From G020354785 sp965602045 (GTDB taxonomy: Bacteria > Bacteroidota > Bacteroidia > Bacteroidales > UBA10428): a stretch of DNA of 10,575 bases. A program made the translations under genes and the position numbers. Shown piece after piece: positions 1-6,019 of the stretch (the first letter of the stretch is position 1; each line of letters begins with the position of its first letter). Location: contig CBFCXR010000074.1 in NCBI GenBank assembly GCA_965602045.1, positions 1-10,575 of the forward strand. The letters are read 5' to 3'. The notes beneath the pieces are model-generated. The model was not told the origin of the DNA, made no database searches, and worked only from the letters and a program-made list of their open reading frames with translations.

Positions 1-1791
1 CACAAAGCACATGCATTATCGTTGTATTTTGCGAAAACCGGCAGCATTAAAGATCTGAAGGCCAGTCTGAATACTCATGACCTTGCTGTTCAGCTTATTG
101 ATAAAATAAGAATGGGCTATCAAACGCAGGAAAGCAAACTGTTTTTATCTGAAAATGAAAAAACCACTTATACAGATGCCATTCATACTGCATACAGGCT
201 CTGGCAAATCTCCAAAGACGATACGTATATGCACAAGGCATTTGAATATGCAGAAAGAAGTAAAGCAGCAATACTTCTGGCTGCAATCAGGAACACAGAG
301 GCAAAAAGCTTTGGCAATATGCCTGATTCATTATTGCAGAAAGAAAATGATCTGATGAGAGATATAGCACTTTATAAAGAACTTATTTATGAAGAAAAAA
401 GAAATGATAAAACTGACGATAAAAAACTAAAAAACCGGGAAAAGAAACTCTTTGATATGTCGAACGAATATGATAATCTTATCACTTTTTTCGAAGACAG
501 CTTCCCAAAATATTATTCACTTAAATACAACAACCGGGTAATTGATATCAGGTCTCTTCAGCATTCTCTTAAAAGTACCCAGACAATTATTGAATATTCA
601 CTTTCAGATACATCTTTATTTATTTTCCTTGTGGAAAAAAGCAAAATGAATGTTATTTATAAATCAATTGATTCGACTTTCCATAAGTCATTAAGTTCTA
701 CTATAAATACACTGCATAACTATGACTGCTCAAAAACATCTGTTGAAGGTTTGATGGACTACGTTAACAATTCATATTATTTGTATAACTGCCTGGTTAA
801 ACCGGTTGAAACCTCTACTGAAAATAAAAGACTTATTATTGTGCCTGATGAACTTTTGTCTTTTCTGCCCTTTGAAGCATTAATAAGTAACAAGGACATA
901 AATGGCAGAATTAGTTATAAAAACTTAAATTATTTATTATATAAATATATTGTTTCATATGCAATATCATCAACACTTTACTTCAGGGAAACACCCGTTA
1001 AACACGTTGAAATAATAAGAAGATTATCGGCATTTGCACCAGTATATGACAGTCCTATTAATACTGCGGAAATACTTTTAAGGACAAGGCAATATTACAG
1101 GGATAAACTATACCCCATACCAGGAGTTAAAGATGAAGTATATAGTATAAGCAAAATTATAGCAAGCGATATTTTTGAAGGAGTCAGTGCTACGGAAAGA
1201 ATATTTAAGGATACTGCCAGATACTATGACCTGCTTCACCTGTCGATGCATACAATTATTAATAACAGTAATCCCATGTTCTCAAAGCTGGCCTTTACAG
1301 AAGTAAGTGACAGTACAGAAGATGGATTACTGAATACGCACGAAATATACAACATGAATATTAATGCAAGACTGGCTGTTTTAAGTTCATGCAGCAGCGG
1401 CGAAGGAATTCTTAGAAAAGGTGAAGGGGTAATGAGCCTTGCAAGAGCATTTATGTACGCCGGTTGCCCAAGTATCGTTATGACCTTATGGGTTGTTGAA
1501 GATAAATCGAGTATCAGGCTGATGACAGAATTTTACAAAGAAATAGCCAGAGGAACATCAAAAGATGAAGCTCTGAGAAAATCCAAACTTAAATTTATTG
1601 AAGAAGAAAATCTTACCAGGGCACATCCCTTCTACTGGGCAACTTATATTTGTGTCGGCACTTCGGAGCCACTTTTCTATCCGGCAGGAAGAGTCATATT
1701 AATTTTTGGTATGATAATCATAGCTGTAACAGCTTTGATTTTAATAAAAAGATTCTTAAAATCCCGCAAAATAATATCAGTAAACGTTTAG
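1..1791 (+). CDS. TPR-CHAT caspase-like protein, membrane anchored, 5' truncated
   Basis: The frame is already open at base 1 (HKAHALSLYF...), so the gene begins upstream and the TTG at 22 is not a credible start. About 596 residues are visible. The N-terminal part is helical and resembles the linker after TPR repeats in CHAT proteins (AFEYAERSKAA near 241-273; coiled, charged helix near 340-480). The C-terminal half is a CHAT (caspase-HetF-associated-with-TPR) domain. The predicted catalytic histidine lies in HLSMH at 1249-1251 and the cysteine in LSSCSSGEG at 1390-1392, followed by the family-typical GEGVMSLARAF, MTLW and HPFYWATYICVG blocks. After the domain comes one hydrophobic segment (about 1684-1752) and a basic tail (KRFLKSRK). 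The positive-inside rule would put the tail in the cytoplasm and CHAT in the periplasm, if the missing N-terminus has a signal peptide. Known CHAT proteins are cysteine proteases or their relatives. The substrate here is unknown. Confidence 0.9.
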   Translation, partial: HKAHALSLYFAKTGSIKDLKASLNTHDLAVQLIDKIRMGYQTQESKLFLSENEKTTYTDAIHTAYRLWQISKDDTYMHKAFEYAERSKAAILLAAIRNTEAKSFGNMPDSLLQKENDLMRDIALYKELIYEEKRNDKTDDKKLKNREKKLFDMSNEYDNLITFFEDSFPKYYSLKYNNRVIDIRSLQHSLKSTQTIIEYSLSDTSLFIFLVEKSKMNVIYKSIDSTFHKSLSSTINTLHNYDCSKTSVEGLMDYVNNSYYLYNCLVKPVETSTENKRLIIVPDELLSFLPFEALISNKDINGRISYKNLNYLLYKYIVSYAISSTLYFRETPVKHVEIIRRLSAFAPVYDSPINTAEILLRTRQYYRDKLYPIPGVKDEVYSISKIIASDIFEGVSATERIFKDTARYYDLLHLSMHTIINNSNPMFSKLAFTEVSDSTEDGLLNTHEIYNMNINARLAVLSSCSSGEGILRKGEGVMSLARAFMYAGCPSIVMTLWVVEDKSSIRLMTEFYKEIARGTSKDEALRKSKLKFIEEENLTRAHPFYWATYICVGTSEPLFYPAGRVILIFGMIIIAVTALILIKRFLKSRKIISVNV

Positions 1792-2127
1792 TCGCCCTCG
1801 ATAATGAGCATCATAAATAGTATCAGCCAGCATAAAAAAGATAAGTCAGGAATATTCAGCTATTAATAGTTTTAAACCGGCAATTCGTCAAAATTGAAGT
1901 TAAATTAAAAACTAACTGAAAATTACTTTCGTATACACCTATGATAAACGCACATCAAAATGCATAAATTACAGAAAACAGGATTTTATAAAGACCGCAT
2001 CAGAAAACAATCCTGCTTAGCTATAACTTCAACTTTCCATTGAAACTTACAAATAAAAACACAACTTACTACTAAATCAACTTTGTGAAAAGTATTATAT
2101 TTATTGTACAATCTAACAGGAGACCTG
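1792..2127. other. 336-base intergenic gap with no gene
   Basis: No coding frame of credible length or composition was seen between the CHAT gene and the T9SS-domain gene. There is no clear hairpin-plus-T-tract terminator. An imperfect -7-like box, CAACTTTG, lies at 2078-2085, about 43 bases before the ATG at 2128, but no TTG sits at the expected 19-20 base distance, so a promoter is only suspected. A 9-base inverted repeat (TTGAAGTTA at 1894-1902 and TAACTTCAA at 2024-2032) is probably chance in DNA this AT-rich. The length of the gap suggests that the downstream pair is transcribed separately from the CHAT gene. Confidence 0.5.
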
Positions 2128-2625
2128 ATGAATTATTTGTTTAACATAAACAAGCAACTATTACTAATTATATTTTTTTATATAACATGCTCCGTAAATT
2201 GTAATTCTCAGGAAGTAATTGCCACATCTTCCGGTTATTCTGAAACTTCTTCCTTATCAATAAGCTGGACAATTGGTGAAAATTTTACTGAAACATTTTC
2301 AAACGGTGAAATTATGCTCACACAGGGATTTAACCAGGGTAATATTATTATAACTGATATTTCAGAAGTCCTGTTACCTGAATTTACCATAACTGCCTAT
2401 CCTAATCCTGCGAATGAGTTTATTAACATAAAAATCGAATCAAAAAATACAGAATATTTTACAGCAGAGATATATAATTTATCCGGCACAAGACTAATCT
2501 CGGAATTAATGAATTCTGACAATACCTGTATCGATATACAAAGTCTGCCGGAATCAAATTATATTCTAAGAATATCTGATAGCCATCAGAGAATTAAATC
2601 ATTTAAGATTATTAAAACTGATTAA
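2128..2625 (+). CDS. Small exported protein with T9SS type A C-terminal sorting domain
   Basis: Encodes 165 residues. The ATG at 2128 is preferred over an upstream in-frame TTG at 2104 because AGGAGA (2118-2123) sits just before it. It also gives a normal signal peptide: basic/polar start, hydrophobic LLLIIFFYIT at about residues 11-20, and likely cleavage before NSQEV. Residues 30-75 carry a short beta-rich stretch with SWTIGE and LTQGFNQG, a pattern common in small Bacteroidota secreted proteins. Residues 86-163 match the T9SS sorting domain: TAYPNPANEFINIKI at its start, then EIYNLSGTRL, and a final SFKIIK strand. By family knowledge such domains guide passage through the type IX outer-membrane translocon, followed by cleavage and usually A-LPS anchoring. 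Little cargo remains once signal and sorting domain are removed. It lies 27 bases upstream of the next gene, so the two are probably cotranscribed. Confidence 0.88.
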   Translation: MNYLFNINKQLLLIIFFYITCSVNCNSQEVIATSSGYSETSSLSISWTIGENFTETFSNGEIMLTQGFNQGNIIITDISEVLLPEFTITAYPNPANEFINIKIESKNTEYFTAEIYNLSGTRLISELMNSDNTCIDIQSLPESNYILRISDSHQRIKSFKIIKTD

Positions 2626-2652
2626 AAATAATAGAAGGAAGAAATTATAAAA

Positions 2653-3633
2653 ATGAAAACAAATATCTTAATATTATCAGTCCTGTTAAATTTATTTATT
2701 ATATCGTTAGTTTTTTCACAGGCACCGGAAGGAATAAAATACCAGGCTGTTGCACGCAACGCAGAGGGGATCGTTCTGGCCGATAAAGAAGTTTTATTTG
2801 ATATCAGCATTATTCAGGGTTCTGTAGAAGGTGTTAATGTATATAGTGAGTCACATACAAGAACAACAAATAAATTTGGAATAGTTACTCTCACTATAGG
2901 TAAGGGTGAAACAAGTGATGATTTTTCAAAGATTGACTGGAAGCAAAGTCCTTACTTCGTGAATATTAAAGTTGACGGCTTAGATATAGGTACAAGCCAG
3001 TTATTAAGTGTGCCCTATGCCTTATATGCAACTGAAGCCGGGAATGTATTTAACGGTGATTATAACAATCTTACTAATAAACCTGACTTATCAGTATATA
3101 TTACAAAAGAATCTGACCCGGATTTTAATTCTTCGGTTGCCCATGGTATAACTTCATCCGATACTGCAAAATGGAATCAGGCTTATAATTCGATTGATAG
3201 CAGTTTGTCTAATACTATGCAGCCGGTACCAATAAAATTTCAGGGGGATATTTTATATGTGCACCCATTCATACTTAAATCCAGTGAATGGGGGCCCAAT
3301 AATATGTTAATCGCAGGCACCTCAGATACTGATGGCAGGTTAAATACTGAAATAATTGTAAAAATTTTAGTTGATAGTGCTGTTCCTGCTAAAACATGTT
3401 ATGATCTTGTTGACTTTGGCTACGATGACTGGTATTTACCTTCAAGATATGAGATTGATGCAATATATAAACAATCATATTTGTTGAAATATATTGATTA
3501 TTCATCACAATATTGGAGTTCTACAGAGATGGATAAAGATATGGCATGGCAATTGAATTTTTATAATGGAACTCAATCGGGTGATTATAAGAAAAGGGTA
3601 AACACATTTATTTGCATAAGAAGAGATAAATAG
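2653..3633 (+). CDS. Exported stalk-like protein with DUF1566/Lcl_C-type C-terminal domain
   Basis: Encodes 326 residues. The ATG at 2653 follows AGGAAG (2636-2641) and a hydrophobic signal peptide (residues 5-22, cleavage likely near FSQA). Residues 24-128 (APEGIKYQAVARN..., ending LLSVPYALYATEA) form the N-terminal module that Bacteroidota place on collagen-like and tail-fibre-like surface proteins. Residues 132-190 hold short stalk-type motifs (GDYNNLTNKPDLS, ITSSDTAKWNQAYNS). Residues 195-326 resemble the DUF1566/Lcl_C fold: DWYLPSRYEIDAIY, QYWSSTE, and a closing VNTFICIRR. The protein has no lipobox and no visible T9SS sorting domain of its own, so its outer-membrane route is unclear. 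It is probably a surface or periplasmic protein of adhesin/binding type, expressed with the T9SS-domain gene upstream. Its ligand is unknown. It converges on the sigma-factor gene with 39 bases between the stops. Confidence 0.85.
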   Translation: MKTNILILSVLLNLFIISLVFSQAPEGIKYQAVARNAEGIVLADKEVLFDISIIQGSVEGVNVYSESHTRTTNKFGIVTLTIGKGETSDDFSKIDWKQSPYFVNIKVDGLDIGTSQLLSVPYALYATEAGNVFNGDYNNLTNKPDLSVYITKESDPDFNSSVAHGITSSDTAKWNQAYNSIDSSLSNTMQPVPIKFQGDILYVHPFILKSSEWGPNNMLIAGTSDTDGRLNTEIIVKILVDSAVPAKTCYDLVDFGYDDWYLPSRYEIDAIYKQSYLLKYIDYSSQYWSSTEMDKDMAWQLNFYNGTQSGDYKKRVNTFICIRRDK

Positions 3634-3672
3634 TTACCGGGAATTTAAAAAACTTAATTTATCACATATTAA

Positions 3673-4257
3673 TTAATGTTCTTCTCCTTCCTTTGACAGA
3701 CGGTTAAATTCAGGATCATTTTTAATGGATTTCATTAAAAACTCCTTACAATTAAATTTTTTCTTTTTGATAAAACCTACACTGCTGTATCCTAACAGCT
3801 TTGCAATTTCTGCATAAGATACTTTATCAAAAAAAAGCTGCAGCAACTTCTTACATTCTTCACTTAATCTTTGAAAATGTTTTTGATATAATTTATATTC
3901 CAGACTTTCTTCAATCATTTCATTAGTTGAAGAACTGAAAATAATAAACTCCGAGATTTCATTAATTTTATTTAAGTGAACTCTTTGGTTACGAAGATTA
4001 TTGAGCCAGATAGTCCGGCATATCGAATACAAAAATGTCTCAAACGAGCATTTTAGTTCAAAATTTTCATTTTGCGAATATCTGAAAATAGCAATTACTG
4101 CTTCCTGGAAAACATCTTTAGCATCATCAGTGGTACCATTATTATTTAATACGAATGATCTTACTAATGATAAATACTTTTTATACAGGAAATTTAAGGT
4201 TTTGCTGTCCTTGTTTTTGATGCCATCAATAAGATCTTTAGCCCTGTTTTTAGCCAC
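3673..4257 (-). CDS. RNA polymerase sigma factor, ECF-like sigma-70 family
   Basis: Encodes 194 residues. Region 2 is visible at about residues 18-92: LNFLYKKY, DDAKDVFQEAVIAIF (core-binding helix) and SFETFLYSICRTIWLNNLRNQR (-10 recognition helix). Region 4 is at about residues 125-178: LSEECKKLLQLFFDKVSYAEIAKLLGYSS, then a lysine-rich recognition helix. There is no region 1.1 or 3, as in ECF sigma factors. GTG at 4257 is the only usual start codon between the gene and an upstream in-frame stop at 4279-4281. It has no Shine-Dalgarno of its own but overlaps the end of a short ORF with a strong one, so translation may be coupled. No anti-sigma gene lies beside it. Nearby candidates for what it controls are the exported proteins and the CHAT gene to its left (inference). 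Confidence 0.88.
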   Translation of the reverse strand: MAKNRAKDLIDGIKNKDSKTLNFLYKKYLSLVRSFVLNNNGTTDDAKDVFQEAVIAIFRYSQNENFELKCSFETFLYSICRTIWLNNLRNQRVHLNKINEISEFIIFSSSTNEMIEESLEYKLYQKHFQRLSEECKKLLQLFFDKVSYAEIAKLLGYSSVGFIKKKKFNCKEFLMKSIKNDPEFNRLSKEGEEH

Positions 4258-4309
4258 TGGAGTAGGATATATTATATTTCAAATATACCATAAATTTATG
4301 TTTTTCCAT
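4250..4309 (-). CDS. Possible 19-residue leader peptide ORF upstream of the sigma factor
   Basis: On the minus strand, AGGAGG (plus-strand 4314-4319) sits four bases before an ATG (4309-4307). This opens a 19-codon frame, MEKHKFMVYLKYNISYSSG, that ends at TAA 4252-4250. The stop overlaps the sigma-factor GTG by eight bases (GTGGCTAA), in a different reading frame. This is the best ribosome-binding site in the window, whereas the sigma start has none. Three readings are possible: a leader peptide whose translation is coupled to the sigma gene; a programmed frameshift adding these residues to the sigma N-terminus; or a base error in the sequence that splits a single longer sigma gene. The sequence alone does not decide between them. 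Confidence 0.45.
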   Translation of the reverse strand: MEKHKFMVYLKYNISYSSG

Positions 4310-4313
4310 ATTA

Positions 4314-4319
4314 CCTCCT
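4314..4319 (-). promoter_or_regulatory. Strong Shine-Dalgarno before the sigma leader ORF
   Basis: Reads AGGAGG on the minus strand, followed by TAAT and then ATG. Bacteroidota often lack strong Shine-Dalgarno sequences and the other genes here have weak or none, so this site stands out. It shows that ribosomes probably initiate 52 bases upstream of the annotated sigma GTG. Confidence 0.6.
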
Positions 4320-4528
4320 GATTTTGTTATATAAAAAGGGAGTAACTAAAGTATTACTTCATGATAATATAATTGTAAAAAGTTGAAAGTCAGAAAACAA
4401 TTAGTTTTTACTCGTAAAAATAATTCTATTTATATATTTTTATAAGTGACTTTTCAAAAAAGAATCATAAATCTGAATTAACAGGTCAATAGTGATTTCC
4501 GTTGAATAAGTTTAAGTTAAATTTTGAT

Positions 4529-4558
4529 TTGTTTTTAGTATTTAATTTATTATCTTTA
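4529..4558 (+). promoter_or_regulatory. Candidate Bacteroidota-type promoter for the gene at 4602
   Basis: TTG at 4529-4531 is followed, after 19 bases, by TATCTTTA at 4551-4558. This matches the TTG-N19/20-TAnnTTTG pattern of primary-sigma promoters in Bacteroidota, with one mismatch in the -7 box. Transcription would begin near 4563-4568, leaving a leader of about 35-40 bases before the TTG at 4602. Confidence 0.5.
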
Positions 4559-4601
4559 GTAAAATACATTATAATCGTTAATAGCCTTAAAACAAAGGGA
4601 A

Positions 4602-5345
4602 TTGGTCAATAGTGAAAATATATTTGATAAGATCAAAGATATGTTTGGCGAAGTTCAGGATAGTCTGAATATTCTTGAAGAGCAGATTGATGTTGATATT
4701 CAGATGCAGTATTATGAGTATTCAAAAAATCATAGCAACAATTTTAATCCTGAGGAAGTTATTAAAAATAAAGAAGATATTTTTCACAGCAATATTTCTA
4801 TTGAAGATAAGAAGCGTATGCTTGTTGAATTAGCCTCAATTGACAATATTGAAGCTTTCAGAACAATAGAACGATATTTGAAAAACGCGAATCATAATTT
4901 ACTTGATTGGGCAAGGCTGGCGCTTCAGGAGAGCAAATTACTTATTGAAAGTAACCTTTTGGATAGAAACCAGGTACTTATTTCTACGGGACTTGGAGGT
5001 AAAGGATTAAAATTAAGATATTTTGTAGTAATTTTTTCAAAAACAGAAGAATCCTTTTCTGAGTTTCAAAAAAAGATTATAAACTCAGAATTAAGCTTCC
5101 TGTTGAAAAAGCATGATGCAGAAATTGAAAATATTAATTTCGAAAAGGATTTATTTACATTATTATCTGTGATTCCACTTAATGTTCCGATACAAGATAT
5201 TTTTAACAGTTTTATTAGTGATTGCAATCAATTTGGAAATTTCCTGAACAAAGAGTATCTAATAACTAATGTTAAAATCTTAACAATTAATGAAATAAGG
5301 GAATTCCTTGCTGAAAACCTGGAGCATTTCAGAAGTATTAATTAA
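4602..5345 (+). CDS. Conserved hypothetical protein with HEAT-like helices and STGLGGKG motif
   Basis: Encodes 247 residues from TTG 4602. This start is uncertain: AAAGGG is unusually close to it, and the first in-frame ATG is at 4641 (residue 14). The protein has no signal peptide or membrane segment and is probably cytoplasmic. Residues 14-60 are an acidic helical stretch. Residues 66-118 form paired helices of HEAT-like character (DKKRMLVELASIDNIEAFRTI, then NHNLLDWARLALQESKLL). Residues 126-146 carry a glycine-rich turn flanked by strands, ISTGLGGKGLKLRYFVVIF, and later blocks include LLSVIPLNVPIQDIF, DCNQFGNFLNKEYLITN and a final LTINEIREFL. I recall similar proteins as unnamed Bacteroidota families but cannot assign a function. 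It stands alone between a promoter candidate and a strong terminator, so it is probably monocistronic. Confidence 0.8.
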   Translation: MVNSENIFDKIKDMFGEVQDSLNILEEQIDVDIQMQYYEYSKNHSNNFNPEEVIKNKEDIFHSNISIEDKKRMLVELASIDNIEAFRTIERYLKNANHNLLDWARLALQESKLLIESNLLDRNQVLISTGLGGKGLKLRYFVVIFSKTEESFSEFQKKIINSELSFLLKKHDAEIENINFEKDLFTLLSVIPLNVPIQDIFNSFISDCNQFGNFLNKEYLITNVKILTINEIREFLAENLEHFRSIN

Positions 5346-5396
5346 CAGATAAAAAAGAATATCCGATAAGAATAACAGATAATATTATTAATTATG

Positions 5397-5427
5397 AAAA
5401 ACGGATAAAAGATATTATCCGTTTTTT
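5397..5427. terminator. Bidirectional intrinsic terminator between convergent genes
   Basis: Left arm AAAAACGGATAA (5397-5408), loop AAGATA (5409-5414) and right arm TTATCCGTTTTT (5415-5426) form a perfect 12-bp stem with a CGG/CCG core. The T run follows to 5427 on the plus strand, and the A run gives a matching U-tract on the minus strand. It lies 51 bases after the stop of the unassigned gene and touches the stop codon of the convergent PUR gene, so it can serve both transcripts. Confidence 0.85.
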
Positions 5428-5827
5428 ATTCTTTTTCCTTTGATTGGTCCTTATCAGATTCAACACTTTCCAGATCTTCGAATTCTACATCGGTGTAGTT
5501 TTCTGTAATATTTCCCTGTGGTTCTTCCAGATTTTCTACAGGTTCAGGTTTTTCAGATTTAATAAATTCTACAGCTTCTGACAGCCCTACCGAAAACTTA
5601 TCAAAGTCTTCTTTGTACAAGAAAATCTTGTGCTTTTCAAAGTAGAAACGGCCATCTCTGTGATAACGCTTCTTACTTTCTGTGATTGTTAAATAATAGT
5701 CATTCCTTCTGGTAGCTTTAACATCGAAGAAATAAGTCCGTTTGCCTGCTCTAACGGCTCTGGAGAAAATTTCCTGGCGTTCAGTTCTCTCAGTGCCTTC
5801 CTGTTTATCAGTTTCTTCTTCCATCAT
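5426..5827 (-). CDS. PUR-family nucleic-acid-binding protein (DUF3276)
   Basis: Encodes 133 residues. The core at about residues 17-92 matches the PUR-like DUF3276 family of Bacteroidota: EIFSRAVRAGKRTYFFDVKATR, then NDYYLTITESKK, GRFYFEKHKIFLYKEDFDKF and a helix EAVEFIK. This is the single-repeat PUR-alpha beta-sheet-plus-helix fold, which in studied homologues binds single-stranded DNA or RNA. The N-terminal 16 residues are charged. The tail (about residues 93-133) is strongly acidic and probably disordered. Two adjacent ATG codons (5827 and 5824) could start it; the first is used here. There is no Shine-Dalgarno. A TATTTTTG box on the minus strand (5869-5862) fits a -7 element but lacks a TTG at the right distance. 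The gene is monocistronic. Its cellular target is not known from the sequence. Confidence 0.9.
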   Translation of the reverse strand: MMEEETDKQEGTERTERQEIFSRAVRAGKRTYFFDVKATRRNDYYLTITESKKRYHRDGRFYFEKHKIFLYKEDFDKFSVGLSEAVEFIKSEKPEPVENLEEPQGNITENYTDVEFEDLESVESDKDQSKEKE

Positions 5828-5940
5828 ATATTTAGGTTTTAGTACAAATTAATTCCTAACTCAAAAATAAATATTTTTTTTAATATATAGATATATATAT
5901 TCTTTATAATCAATAAAATTGTAAAATACATTAATTTAGA

Positions 5941-5970
5941 TTGATAATTACAAAAATTACACTTACTTTG
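5941..5970 (+). promoter_or_regulatory. Candidate promoter for nusB
   Basis: TTG at 5941-5943, 19 bases, then TTACTTTG at 5963-5970. This is one mismatch from the Bacteroidota TAnnTTTG box with ideal spacing. The implied start of transcription is near 5975-5980, giving a leader of about 40 bases before the nusB ATG at 6020. It lies in a very AT-rich divergent region (5828-6019) that holds no gene. Confidence 0.6.
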
Positions 5971-6019
5971 TAAAGTATTAAATATCTTACTTTTATAACT
6001 ACTAAGGTTCTTTAAAATT

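Larger units (their letters stand above)
4310..4601. other. AT-rich divergent intergenic region
   Basis: This 292-base stretch lies between the minus-strand sigma/leader start and the plus-strand gene beginning near 4602. It contains no credible coding frame. It holds the leader Shine-Dalgarno at the left edge, a short inverted repeat AGTAA/TTACT (4341-4345 and 4354-4358, spacer 8) that could be an operator but may be chance, and one copy of GGTCAATAGTGA (4484-4495). That 12-mer recurs exactly at 4604-4615, over the start of the next gene. A promoter candidate for the plus-strand gene is listed separately. No clear promoter for the sigma gene was found. Confidence 0.5.

Noticed and set aside
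1894..2032. Inverted repeat TTGAAGTTA / TAACTTCAA as a possible mobile-element end or operator
   Set aside because: Nine AT-rich bases 121 bases apart, with no target duplication or gene between; expected by chance.
2104..2127. Upstream in-frame TTG start for the T9SS-domain gene
   Set aside because: The ATG at 2128 has AGGAGA before it and gives a normal signal peptide; the TTG has no such support.
4001..4321. Plus-strand 106-residue reading frame over the sigma gene
   Set aside because: It is the antisense shadow of a convincing sigma factor and shows no family features.
4341..4358. AGTAA/TTACT inverted repeat as a sigma operator
   Set aside because: Five-base arms in AT-rich sequence, with no aligned promoter; too weak to call.
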